Source: Malonomonas rubra DSM 5091
Lineage (GTDB): Bacteria; Desulfobacterota; Desulfuromonadia; Desulfuromonadales; Geopsychrobacteraceae
Reading direction: 5' to 3'
DNA length: 64,000 nt
Assembly (NCBI RefSeq): GCF_900142125.1
Contig: NZ_FQZT01000007.1
Location: 1 to 64,000 of the forward strand
Part shown: one piece after another, positions 1-9,565 of the stretch
Layout: every line of letters begins with the position of its first letter
Numbering within the stretch: the first letter of the stretch is position 1
Made by a program: the position numbers and the translations under genes
The notes under the pieces: generated by a model
What the model was told of the DNA's origin: nothing
Database searches by the model: none
Seen by the model: the letters and a program-made list of their open reading frames with translations, nothing else

Positions 1-231
1 CAAAGGTTTTCTGGTTCCATGAAAGATCGTTCCCGCAGTCACTGAGTGATGATGTTCGCAATGCCTGCAGAGATAAAGTCCTCTGGAACTCATCCAGTAT
101 TTATCGTGGCCGCAGCGGGTGCATTTAAATCCATCCGGCCAGCGAAGTTGAAGGAGATAGTCGAGACAGGCTTCTTCAGAATGGAACCTGCGGTCAAATT
201 CAACTTCATTGTTTGGAAAATCTTCTATCAT
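1..231 (-). mobile_element. IS1595-type transposase, N-terminal part (cut by window edge)
   Basis: Reading the minus strand from an ATG at 231 gives 77 uninterrupted codons that run off position 1. A perfect AGGAGG site (238-243) lies 6 nt upstream. The peptide has the zinc-ribbon start typical of IS1595-family transposases: an RWPDGF segment, then CTRCG and CRHCE cysteine pairs about 20 residues apart, then SVTAGTIFHGTRKPL at the window edge. In this family the zinc ribbon precedes a DDE/DDN nuclease domain, which lies outside the window. I see no frameshift in the visible part. I could not fix the inverted repeat or target duplication; the element's end should lie between about 245 and 340. 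Family assignment rests on recalled family motifs. Confidence 0.8.
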
Positions 232-340
232 GGCTGGCCTCCTCTTTAAGATGAGACCAGTTTGTACCCACTACGTGACAGCTAATGTCTCAACTGGAGC
301 GAAGTGGATAACCAGATAACTTAATACCAGATTCAAATAA

Positions 341-375
341 AGAGGGCGCTTCGAAGTTGTTTCGAAGCGCCCTCT
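341..375. terminator. Strong bidirectional hairpin terminator
   Basis: A 15-bp perfect stem (341-355 with 361-375, arms AGAGGGCGCTTCGAA and its complement) closes a 5-nt loop. It is followed by TTTT on the plus strand and by a T-rich run on the minus strand. It sits downstream of the minus-strand chemoreceptor gene and upstream of the transposase start, so its likely job is to end chemoreceptor transcription before the insertion element. Confidence 0.85.
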
Positions 376-448
376 TTTATCTGTCTTTAAAAAACGGCAA
401 GAAGCGATCAGCCTTTTGCTGACAGACCTTCTCTTATAAAGCTAGCTA

Positions 449-2587
449 TTAAACATTCCTGCCAACTGAAAAGTCTTGCTCCTGATGACCGTTTGCTGGT
501 GCAGGCAATGCAGCTTGCGAAATCTGTGGCTTCATCAGGCGACGGCCGGCACCAGTTTCTGTATCGGTTTTGAAGAAGGTGATCGTATCCTGCAGCTGTT
601 CCGCCTGGCTGGACAGCTCCTCGGAGGTCGAGGCCATTTCCTCAGATGCCGAAGCATTCTGCTGGATAACCTGGTCGAGCTGCATGATCGCTTTGTTGAC
701 CTGCTCGGCACCGGTATCCTGCTCTCTGCTGGCAGCGGATATCTCCTGCACCAGTTCAGCGGTACGCTGAATATCAGGCACCATCTTGGCCAGCATTTCC
801 CCCGCTTGTTCAGCCACTTCGACACTACTGCTGGACAGCTCGCTGATTTCGGCGGCTGCATTCTGGCTCCGTTCGGCCAGCTTGCGCACCTCGGCAGCAA
901 CCACTGCGAAGCCTTTGCCATGCTCACCAGCACGGGCTGCTTCGATGGCAGCGTTGAGCGCCAGCAGGTTGGTCTGGCGGGCAATCTCTTCGATGATCGA
1001 GATCTTGTCAGCAATATCTTTCATAGCGCCAACGGTCTGGGCCACAGATTCGCCTCCAGCCTGAGCATCTTCGGCGCTCTTGACAGCAATCTTTTCAGTC
1101 TGCATGGCATTATCGGCATTCTGGCGGATGTTGGCGGCCATCTGCTCCATTGAGCTGGAGGCCTCTTCTGCTGCTGCGGCCTGTTCAGTGGCTCCTTGAC
1201 TCATCTCTTCCGAACTGGCGGAAAGCTGTTGGCTGCCAGCAGCCACTTGATCTGTTGCCAGCTTGACGTTTTCAACAACATCACGCAGATGGATCACCAT
1301 GCTCTTCATAGAAGCGAGCAGCTGGCCAGTTTCATCTTTGCGCTCAACATCGATCTGTATCCTCAGGTCGCCAGAAGCAAGCTGATCACTGACTCGAACT
1401 GCTTCAGCAAGCGGTTTGGTCAAGCTACGGGAGATGACAAAACCAAGCAGCCCACCAATAGCCAGAGAACACCCGGATACAGTCAGCAGCCAGAAAGTGG
1501 CACTGATGCTTGCCTTTGAACCATTAACTTTAGCTATCGCCATCTCGCCTGCCGCCAACTCTTCAGCTTGCGCCAGCAAACCAGCGGCATTTTCACCGGC
1601 AAGGTCGAGACGCTCCATGGTCTCAGCTGCTTCAGCACTCTGGGCAATCAGACTGCGGCGGGCAACCATCAGATTTTCTGCAGCTTTTTCAAAGTCTCCA
1701 TGATTTTCTGCCAGTTCCTCAACCATTTCACGGATCGCTGGATTGCCGGTCGCAATCACCTTGACATCACCGACCTGTCCACCCTGCAACACAGCAGCAG
1801 CCATCTCATCAAACTCTGCCAGCAGTTTTTTATATTCCTGCTCCAACTGGTCCAGTTCAGCCAGATCTGTGCCTTGGGCATACTCTTCAATGATAATCCG
1901 GGTCTGGGCAATGATGTACTTCATCTCCATCGCCATATCGACCAGGGGCATTTCTTCGTTCAAAATCTTCTGCCCGGCATAATTGACATTTTCGCTTTTG
2001 ATTTTCCGTTGAACTTCGTCTGAAATTGCAATTTCGACATTTTCAGCATCGGCCGTGATCTCATCAACAACTGCTTCCAAGGCTTCCATGGCGGCAGCTT
2101 CAACCGCCTTGGTTTCAAGCAGTTTCCGTCCATCGGAAATCAACTCAGCGGCAGTTGCATCATACTTCTTGTCATGCAAGTCCGCCGCTTCGCGAATATA
2201 GTTAGCTAACTGCTCATTATCGGTTTTAATAACCTCGATATCCCCCATTTTGCCACCATTGAGAATCGCCTCAACTCCTTGGTCCAACTGCCGATTAGCG
2301 GTATGGTAACGATCTATAATTTCATTCAAGACCGTTTCATCAGCAGTAGCCATCACTGCAGTCGCTCCCAGATATTCCTCCATAGAGATCATTGCTTCGA
2401 GTAGTGAAATCTTCATCTCCATCGAAGCATCAACCAGTGGCGCTTCCTCGTCACTAATGACAAACATGGAGTTGCCTACAGCCTTAAGGCCTGAATAGCC
2501 CACTCCACTTGCAGCCATGATCAGCAGCAACATACTGCCAAAGCCGATTGCCAATTTGGTTCTGATTTTTAAATCTTTCCAAACCAT
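449..2587 (-). CDS. Methyl-accepting chemotaxis protein with duplicated sensor module
   Basis: A 712-residue transmembrane chemoreceptor. TM1 lies at about residues 11-33, a periplasmic helical sensor at about 40-360, TM2 at about 364-386, HAMP at about 387-440, and a long cytoplasmic coiled coil has the conserved hairpin tip around 533-575 ([19 protein letters not shown] core). It should transmit ligand or envelope signals to CheA/CheW. The sensor contains two similar tandem segments, about 47-170 and 210-328. Each begins with an EE-x-PLVD-xx-MEMK motif and carries a later GG-x-x-GD-x-x-VI motif, so the module seems internally duplicated. No C-terminal CheR-docking pentapeptide of the NWETF type is visible. 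The start is supported by an AGGGG site. The gene is monocistronic, ending at the hairpin at 341-375. Ligand unknown. Confidence 0.95.
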   Translation of the reverse strand: MVWKDLKIRTKLAIGFGSMLLLIMAASGVGYSGLKAVGNSMFVISDEEAPLVDASMEMKISLLEAMISMEEYLGATAVMATADETVLNEIIDRYHTANRQLDQGVEAILNGGKMGDIEVIKTDNEQLANYIREAADLHDKKYDATAAELISDGRKLLETKAVEAAAMEALEAVVDEITADAENVEIAISDEVQRKIKSENVNYAGQKILNEEMPLVDMAMEMKYIIAQTRIIIEEYAQGTDLAELDQLEQEYKKLLAEFDEMAAAVLQGGQVGDVKVIATGNPAIREMVEELAENHGDFEKAAENLMVARRSLIAQSAEAAETMERLDLAGENAAGLLAQAEELAAGEMAIAKVNGSKASISATFWLLTVSGCSLAIGGLLGFVISRSLTKPLAEAVRVSDQLASGDLRIQIDVERKDETGQLLASMKSMVIHLRDVVENVKLATDQVAAGSQQLSASSEEMSQGATEQAAAAEEASSSMEQMAANIRQNADNAMQTEKIAVKSAEDAQAGGESVAQTVGAMKDIADKISIIEEIARQTNLLALNAAIEAARAGEHGKGFAVVAAEVRKLAERSQNAAAEISELSSSSVEVAEQAGEMLAKMVPDIQRTAELVQEISAASREQDTGAEQVNKAIMQLDQVIQQNASASEEMASTSEELSSQAEQLQDTITFFKTDTETGAGRRLMKPQISQAALPAPANGHQEQDFSVGRNV

Positions 2588-3147
2588 TCTCTACCCCTTT
2601 CGACAGGACACATGACCAGTAGTTCCACAACAAACCCGACATCAAAACTTGTTTATTTACAAAACACCAAATCCTACAGAATAAGTAAATTTTAGAAAAT
2701 TAATCACAAAGTCCAGAGGTTTTTAGAAATTTCTAAGAAAGCTGACAATTCAACTTCCTTATCAGCCTCTGAAACTTTTTACAGAACAGCGTTCAATCAA
2801 TCTCTCTAAACTGCCAATGCCATTAAATCGCTTCTTTTACAAAGGGTTATATGCTTTGAATATCCGGTAAACTTTTCTCTTTTTTGATTTTTTTCTCCTG
2901 CCACCTTGATGTGAAAACTCTCTGCGCTATAGTTGCCACAACATCGTTCCAACATTCATCCGACCACCCAACTGGTAAGGCCACTTGACAAGCAAGCCAA
3001 GAGTCATGTATACGCTCAAAAGCACAGTGATTTACCGGATTCAAAAAGCCGGCATGCAAGCCGGTCATTTTATTGTTGTCTACTGAAAAAGTAATTTCAG
3101 TATTTGTCCAACAACGACTAAAACAGACCAGAAAAGAAAGGTGAGTC
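2588..3147. other. 560-bp intergenic region upstream of sucC and the chemoreceptor
   Basis: This is a divergent promoter region. It is AT-rich next to the chemoreceptor start. A 100-codon minus-strand open frame (2847-3149) crosses the sucC start and has no family features or ribosome site, so I do not call it. The only specific signal is a sigma-70-like promoter listed separately. Confidence 0.5.
2985..3014 (+). promoter_or_regulatory. Candidate sigma-70 promoter for sucCD
   Basis: A consensus -35 TTGACA (2985-2990) is separated by 18 nt from TATACG (3009-3014). It would give a leader of about 125 nt before the sucC ATG. The -10 is imperfect, and no operator could be recognised. Confidence 0.4.
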
Positions 3148-4368
<1,221 letters not shown>

Positions 4369-4372
4369 ATCG

Positions 4373-5251
4373 ATGAGTATTCTTGTAAACAACAGAACAA
4401 AAGTCGTCGTGCAGGGGCTGTCCGGTTCGCAGGGCAAATTTCACGCTCAGAAGATGAAGGAATACGGCACCAACATTGTCGCCGGTGTCGTTCCCGGCCG
4501 TGGCGGCAGTGACGTCGATGGCACCCCGGTCTTCGATACCGTCGAGGAAGCGATTCGTGCAACCGGCGCCAACGCCTCCATCGTCTACGTGCCGCCAGCT
4601 TACGCCGCTGATGCGGTGATGGAATCGGTCGACGCCAACCTCGATCTCTGCGTCTGCATCACCGAGGGGATCCCGGTCAAGGACATGATCAAGGTCAAGC
4701 GACTGATGAAGACCAGCTCCTCGAAAACCATGCTGATTGGCCCCAACTGCCCCGGCGTCATCACCCCGGGAGAATGTAAAATGGGTATCATGCCAGGCGA
4801 GATTCACACCCCCGGTACCGTCGGCATCGTTTCCAAATCAGGCACCCTGACCTATGAGGCGGTCAAACAGGTCAGCGCCTTCGGCTTCGGCCAGTCGACC
4901 TGCGTCGGCATCGGCGGTGACCCGATCATCGGACTGAAATACATCGACCTGCTGGAGATGTACCAGTTCGACGCTCAGACCGAGTGCGTGGTGCTGATCG
5001 GCGAGATCGGCGGTCAGGCCGAGGTCAAGGCGGGCGAGTGGATCAAGCAGAACTTCAACAAACCGGTGGTCGCATTCATCGCCGGTCAAACCGCTCCGAA
5101 AGGCAAGCGGATGGGCCACGCCGGCGCCATCATTTCTGGCGGTGACGATACCGCTGCCGCCAAAATGAAAGCACTGGAAGAGTGCGGGGTTCATGTTGTC
5201 CAATCACCAGCTGATATCGGTAAAAAAGTTGCCGAGGTGCTGGGCAAGTAA
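4373..5251 (+). CDS. sucD: Succinyl-CoA synthetase subunit alpha
   Basis: Alpha subunit of succinyl-CoA ligase, 292 residues. It carries the CoA-binding Rossmann domain ([12 protein letters not shown] near residue 12, family GxxGxxG-like loop) and the ligase domain. The phosphorylated histidine is in the [10 protein letters not shown] segment near residue 247. GPNCPGVI is also typical. I chose the ATG at 4373, giving MSILVNN, because AAGGAG (4360-4365) sits just before it and overlaps the sucC end. An in-frame upstream ATG would lie inside sucC. A strong terminator follows, so sucCD is a two-gene operon. Confidence 0.97.
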   Translation: MSILVNNRTKVVVQGLSGSQGKFHAQKMKEYGTNIVAGVVPGRGGSDVDGTPVFDTVEEAIRATGANASIVYVPPAYAADAVMESVDANLDLCVCITEGIPVKDMIKVKRLMKTSSSKTMLIGPNCPGVITPGECKMGIMPGEIHTPGTVGIVSKSGTLTYEAVKQVSAFGFGQSTCVGIGGDPIIGLKYIDLLEMYQFDAQTECVVLIGEIGGQAEVKAGEWIKQNFNKPVVAFIAGQTAPKGKRMGHAGAIISGGDDTAAAKMKALEECGVHVVQSPADIGKKVAEVLGK

Positions 5252-5277
5252 GCAAGTAAAAACTGCTGTAAAAAAAG

Positions 5278-5307
5278 AGGTCGGTGCAATTGCACCGACC
5301 TTTTTTT
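5278..5307 (+). terminator. Terminator of sucCD
   Basis: A perfect palindrome, AGGTCGGTGC and its complement around AATT (5278-5301), is followed by seven T residues (5301-5307) 26 nt after the sucD stop. Confidence 0.92.
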
Positions 5308-5420
5308 ACCATCATGTACCAATCCTCCTGCTACGTTCATATCCAATCGTGCGGCTCAGAGACATTTCATCCGCACCTTTATCCAGCCACTTGTCCGTAG
5401 CTCATTAATTAGCCAGCCCC

Positions 5421-5450
5421 TTGCTTTTAACCAAGAGTTTACCCTAATAT
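5421..5450 (+). promoter_or_regulatory. Candidate promoter for the secreted-protein gene
   Basis: TTGCTT (5421-5426), an 18-nt spacer and TAATAT (5445-5450) would start transcription near 5457, producing a leader of about 200 nt before the ATG at 5657. The -35 is two bases off consensus. Confidence 0.4.
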
Positions 5451-5456
5451 ACGTAA

Positions 5457-5656
5457 AAATGAATAAGTTGGAAACGGGACACCTCTTGCACTTATTTTGT
5501 GAGCGCAAGCCGTCCTGCAAACCAGGAAATGCAGAGGAGGCTCAAATGAAAAGTCGCGGAAACTTTCACAGGCCTTACAATTTGCTTCGGCATAGCCTTG
5601 AAAGTGACAATTCGTAAGCAAAATGGTTCTATCACGACCTTTTAAGGAGCTTAGTA
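5457..5656 (+). promoter_or_regulatory. Long structured 5' leader of unknown class
   Basis: The leader can fold into three successive hairpins: CTTGC/GCAAG (5485-5489 with 5505-5509), CTGCA/TGCAG (5515-5519 with 5530-5534) and a longer one pairing ACTTTCA with TGAAAGT (5562-5568 with 5599-5605), extended by AGGC/GCCT around a bulged C. The stretch 5308-5456 before it holds nothing else recognisable. I could not match it to a known riboswitch consensus: the conserved GEMM, cobalamin and TPP cores are absent. Regulatory function is inferred only from length and pairing. Confidence 0.35.
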
Positions 5657-7630
5657 ATGAAATTGAAAACCGCTGCAATACTTTTTGCCACAGTTTTTCT
5701 AGCGGCCACTGCGCACGCTGGAAAGATCACCTCCATACCGACCCCGGCAACCGGCGCCGCCGGATTTGGTGGCTGGAACCTTGATAATGTTGCCATTAAC
5801 GTAAATGGTACTGGCAGCTATTATGATGAAGCTACTGGCGCTTATTTCTTTTCCCCTGATTCTGATCTCACCTACGCAGGGCATGTTGATGATGGAGACA
5901 TCAATAACCCGGTGCTGATGGGTTACACCCTGGCAAAAGACTGGCCGGTCGGTGAACCAGCCGGGATCAAGATTATCAATGATGACGCCGGAGTCAAAGC
6001 GCCAAAACCGAGCAACTGCATCATAGCAACCTCATACCGTGCCGAGCACTTTCTCGACTCTGATGATCCGGAGCAGGTCATCTGCAGCAGCCCCTTCCAG
6101 AGTCACAAGCGTTACAAACTGGCCATGCTGCCGGCATCGGTGGACGGAGTCGGTTCGGAAAGCATCGACCTGGTGTTCAACGTCGAAGCAGAAGCCGGCT
6201 CACGTGAGTATCAGGTTTTTCAGAAAATCAATAACTGGACCGATCAGCGCCTCGAAGGTTTTACCATTGAAGTCGGTTTTGGCGTCGGTGCAGATTTTCA
6301 GTCGGTTGATCCCGCTAACCTGGCAAACCTGAATATTTCAGTTCCATCAGACATCTGGAGCGACGGCCAGCTGGCGAATTTTTCTGCCGGTCTTTTCGGC
6401 CCTCTCGACAAGCACACCGGAAGCATCGGCTTTTTTGACCCTGTCCAACGGGCCGGTTTTTACATCGATGAATATGTTGTCGGAGAGCAACCGCTGACCT
6501 CGACCCTGCACGCGACCAGAACCCTGGGCAGTGATTATGCGGAAGTCCCGGCTGGTGCAGCGATTGCAAACCAGTTCGGCCCCTGGTTACCGAACACCAT
6601 GCTGCCATACGGAATTTTCTTTGACGATGACGGCAACCCGGAGACCGATGCCGAGCTGCTTGCCTGGTACGGTTATAACCCGGCCACCGAAGCTTTGGGC
6701 TGGATGGGCGGCTCGCAGGACAGCGACGGTCCTTTTGCAGCGATCAGCGACACAGAAATCGAAGCAATGGGAGCGAACCTCTCATACACCATGGGTGAGA
6801 TTGACGACCTGGTCAACGTTGGCCTCAACTACGTCGTCACAATCGGCGATGTGACAACTTTCCCCGGCAACACCTTTACCATCCGCATCACCCCGACCGC
6901 TGACACTTCTGGCATCGGTGCCCCGACTTATGTTGGCGAGGAACCTAGCCCGCTGTTGCTGTTCACCAGCTCGGATGCACAGGTTCTTCTCGATCCGAAA
7001 GACAGCTTCATTGTTGGTGGCCTGCTGACCGCACGGGTCGGTGATGCCGATCTCAACCTGGATCCGCTGGTGGCCGAAGACGTCGAGGTCACTATCTCAA
7101 CAGATACGGGACTGTCAGCAACTTTGACTCTGCTCGAGCAGGGTGAAAACCGTGGTGTGTTTGCCGCCACCCTGCCGGAAGAGTTCAGTGCTGTGCCGGC
7201 AGGAACAGTCGTCACCATGAGTTATGATGATGTTTCTGAGGAGGTAACGAAAACCTCTTCCAGTGTCGCCCAGGACATGGATACGCCAATTTTATCTGAT
7301 GTCAATTTTACCGAGTTCACTGTCGTTGATACCATTACCGATGGCAGAACGAGGGCGATAACAGTGGCTTTCAAAAATGATAAAGATGCCGAAGAGGCGG
7401 CAACTGGGACCTTGAAGGTAACAGGTTCCGATGGCAGCGAGTTTACTTCCGAATTTGTTGATCTTGCCCCGAACAAAAAGGTAAAAACAAAATTCAGATG
7501 GACTGCTGATTTGGATCAGGGCGCAATCGTCGATTGGACTGCCCAGCTTATTCTCACTGGCGGGATTGTTGTCGATGAAGCGTACGCGACAACGACCATT
7601 GAAGAAAAAATTCCAGGGAAAAACAGGTAA
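5657..7630 (+). CDS. Secreted multi-domain protein, 'choice-of-anchor'-like with Ig-type repeat
   Basis: A 657-residue exported protein with a clean Sec signal peptide (MKLKTAAILFATVFLAATAHA, about 21 residues). The first 400 residues resemble 'choice-of-anchor' surface proteins (GFGGWNLDNV near residue 36, a beta-rich body with acidic DDDGNPETD loops). Residues of about 440-540 form an Ig-like repeat with the pattern VGDADLN...VEVTISTDTG...GENRGVF seen in large bacterial surface proteins. The last 100 residues form another beta-sandwich-like domain. No PEP-CTERM, LPXTG or transmembrane anchor is visible at the C terminus (ends EEKIPGKNR), so release or non-covalent attachment is more likely. 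The start is supported by AAGGAG at about 5643-5648. It is a single-gene unit behind the structured leader and before the terminator at 7667. Function unknown. Confidence 0.75.
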   Translation: MKLKTAAILFATVFLAATAHAGKITSIPTPATGAAGFGGWNLDNVAINVNGTGSYYDEATGAYFFSPDSDLTYAGHVDDGDINNPVLMGYTLAKDWPVGEPAGIKIINDDAGVKAPKPSNCIIATSYRAEHFLDSDDPEQVICSSPFQSHKRYKLAMLPASVDGVGSESIDLVFNVEAEAGSREYQVFQKINNWTDQRLEGFTIEVGFGVGADFQSVDPANLANLNISVPSDIWSDGQLANFSAGLFGPLDKHTGSIGFFDPVQRAGFYIDEYVVGEQPLTSTLHATRTLGSDYAEVPAGAAIANQFGPWLPNTMLPYGIFFDDDGNPETDAELLAWYGYNPATEALGWMGGSQDSDGPFAAISDTEIEAMGANLSYTMGEIDDLVNVGLNYVVTIGDVTTFPGNTFTIRITPTADTSGIGAPTYVGEEPSPLLLFTSSDAQVLLDPKDSFIVGGLLTARVGDADLNLDPLVAEDVEVTISTDTGLSATLTLLEQGENRGVFAATLPEEFSAVPAGTVVTMSYDDVSEEVTKTSSSVAQDMDTPILSDVNFTEFTVVDTITDGRTRAITVAFKNDKDAEEAATGTLKVTGSDGSEFTSEFVDLAPNKKVKTKFRWTADLDQGAIVDWTAQLILTGGIVVDEAYATTTIEEKIPGKNR

Positions 7631-7666
7631 AAAGAACGAAACATCACTTTTGGAAACAGGCAAACG

Positions 7667-7700
7667 AAAGGACCGGTGCAGGCATGCCCGGTCCTTTCTT
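7667..7700 (+). terminator. Terminator after the secreted-protein gene
   Basis: AAAGGACCGG (7667-7676) pairs with CCGGTCCTTT (7688-7697) around an 11-nt loop. The tail is TTTCTT. Confidence 0.85.
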
Positions 7701-7771
7701 CGTAACAGGCAGCAGACGATTGCGGACAACGACGAGAATCGGTTATTTTGTTTCCATCCAGAAAGGCGGTC

Positions 7772-8245
7772 ATGATGCTGAAAATAGAGATTCCGGGGTG
7801 GGGTGAATTGCGTTGTGAGCACCTGGTGCTCGATTACAACGGTACTATTGCAATTGACGGCAAACTGCTGCCGGGCGTACAAGAGCGCTTGCAGCAACTG
7901 GCAGAGCAGGTCAAGATTCACGTCATCACCGCGGACACCTTCGGTAACGTAGCGAAAGAGGTCGCAGAGATTCCCTGCAAACTGGCAATCATCGCGCAGC
8001 AAAAACAGGACGAGGCAAAGCAGAAATATTGCCGGGAATTGGGTCGCGAAACAGTGGTCGCCATCGGCAACGGCCGCAACGATCAACTCCTGCTAAAAAC
8101 TGCAGAGCTGGGGATCGCCATCATGCAGGAGGAAGGAGCCGCAGGCCGCGCAATCTTCGCAGCCGACCTGCTGATCCCCGATATCCTTGCCGCCTTCGAT
8201 CTGCTGCTAAAGCCGCAACGTCTGATCGCGACCTTGCGCAACTGA
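7772..8245 (+). CDS. HAD-superfamily soluble 'P-type ATPase-like' phosphatase
   Basis: A 157-residue cytoplasmic HAD-fold protein of the COG4087 kind. Motif I is DYNGT (residues 21-25), so the usual second aspartate is Asn. Motif II is the Thr in ITADTFGN, and motif IV is GNGRND near residue 100. It has no transmembrane helices and no cap domain. Substrate unknown; the Asn in motif I makes phosphatase activity uncertain, though this variant is common in the family. I chose ATG 7772 because AAAGGCGG precedes it; an in-frame TTG at 7748 lacks a site. It converges on the next gene with only 5 nt between stops. Confidence 0.8.
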   Translation: MMLKIEIPGWGELRCEHLVLDYNGTIAIDGKLLPGVQERLQQLAEQVKIHVITADTFGNVAKEVAEIPCKLAIIAQQKQDEAKQKYCRELGRETVVAIGNGRNDQLLLKTAELGIAIMQEEGAAGRAIFAADLLIPDILAAFDLLLKPQRLIATLRN

Positions 8246-8250
8246 AACAG

Positions 8251-9555
8251 CTACTTTTCTGCCGGGAACGGACTGTTATCTCCCAGCATGATGCGGATAA
8301 TCTCTTTATCGGTTTCCCGCATCCCGTCACGGCCCAGCCGGCCGATATTCCTGAGAGTGTTCTCCACGCCCTTGGTAACGATTCCGTCACCACCGTAGTA
8401 CTGCTGGCCCCGCTTGTACATCTCGTAGCCGAGGATACCAGCATCGACCGATGCGGCGATTTTTCCCGCGCAGGACGGCTTGGCACCGTCACAGATGATT
8501 CCGGAAACAGTCGCCAGGGCGTTGACCAGGGTGTGAGCGATCTCTTCGAAACGGCCTCCATGCAGCCAGGCAATACCACAACCGGCACTGCAACCAGCGC
8601 TGACCGCGCCACAGTAGGCCGACAGCCGGCCGATACCGGTCTTCTGGTGAATGGTGATCAGATTGGAAACAATCAGCGCACGCAACAGAGTGTCGTCATC
8701 ACTCCCCAGCTCGCGGGCATAAACCACCACCGGAACCGAGGCAGCGATACCCTGGTTGCCGCTACCGGATACAATCACCACCGGCAGATCACAGCCACTC
8801 ATACGTGCATCCGAGCCCGCAGCTGCCAGCGCCCGGGCGCGGATCTTAACGTCATCGCCCCAGGTATCGAGCAGCACCGAACCGATATTGGCGCCCCAGT
8901 CCCCCCCGAGTCCCTCTTCGGCGATCGCCATATTGTAATCGATCTGACACTGCAGCAATTCTCGCAATTTTGCCAGGTCGACGGTTTCGGCAAAATCGAT
9001 AATACTCTGAACATTCAGCAACGAGCGGTCAGTCAGGCTGTTTGTCGCCATCTCGTCGCAATCCTGATTTTCATAGACAACCGTGTCGTTTTTGAGCATC
9101 AGAACGATATTGGTGTGGTAGTGGGAAATCTGCACCAGCGCCCTGTTCTGGCCAGCATAGAGACTGATCACCAGATCGAATACCAGGCCGCTGTTCGACT
9201 CGACCACCTCGATATCTTTTTCGTCCAGGAAAGCTTTGATCTGTGCATGCTGTGCTTCTTTGACGTCAGCCAGCACTTCCAGCACCCGGTCTGCCTTGCC
9301 GGCGACAATACCAGCAGCGGCCGAAGCACGCAGGCCACGCAGGCCGCCGGTGTTCGGCACCACCACGCTTTTAACGTTTTTGACGATATTGTTACTCGCC
9401 TCGATCACCACCCGCTCCGGCTCGTCCTCCAACAAATCCCGCGCCCGCGCCGCGGCATAGGCGATAGCGATCGGTTCGGTGCAGCCCATCGCCGGGACCA
9501 GTTCTTCGTGCAGGATATCGATGTAGGCCTGATAACAGGGGTCGGTGTACAGCAT
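8251..9555 (-). CDS. L-cysteine desulfidase / UPF0597 (CyuA-YhaM) family Fe-S enzyme
   Basis: A 434-residue protein of the serine-dehydratase-alpha-like UPF0597 family. Characterised members break cysteine into pyruvate, ammonia and sulfide using an Fe-S cluster. Visible signatures are GCTEPIA with Cys25, the glycine-rich SGSGNQGI segment near residue 263, and the cysteine-rich C-terminal half with GCSAGCG (Cys322, Cys326) and CDGAKPSC (Cys355, Cys362). Full length, with no signal peptide. It is the last gene of a minus-strand operon, starting 10 nt after the PilT-like gene. Cysteine versus serine or another substrate cannot be told from sequence. Confidence 0.88.
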   Translation of the reverse strand: MLYTDPCYQAYIDILHEELVPAMGCTEPIAIAYAAARARDLLEDEPERVVIEASNNIVKNVKSVVVPNTGGLRGLRASAAAGIVAGKADRVLEVLADVKEAQHAQIKAFLDEKDIEVVESNSGLVFDLVISLYAGQNRALVQISHYHTNIVLMLKNDTVVYENQDCDEMATNSLTDRSLLNVQSIIDFAETVDLAKLRELLQCQIDYNMAIAEEGLGGDWGANIGSVLLDTWGDDVKIRARALAAAGSDARMSGCDLPVVIVSGSGNQGIAASVPVVVYARELGSDDDTLLRALIVSNLITIHQKTGIGRLSAYCGAVSAGCSAGCGIAWLHGGRFEEIAHTLVNALATVSGIICDGAKPSCAGKIAASVDAGILGYEMYKRGQQYYGGDGIVTKGVENTLRNIGRLGRDGMRETDKEIIRIMLGDNSPFPAEK

Positions 9556-9565
9556 GACCTCTCTC

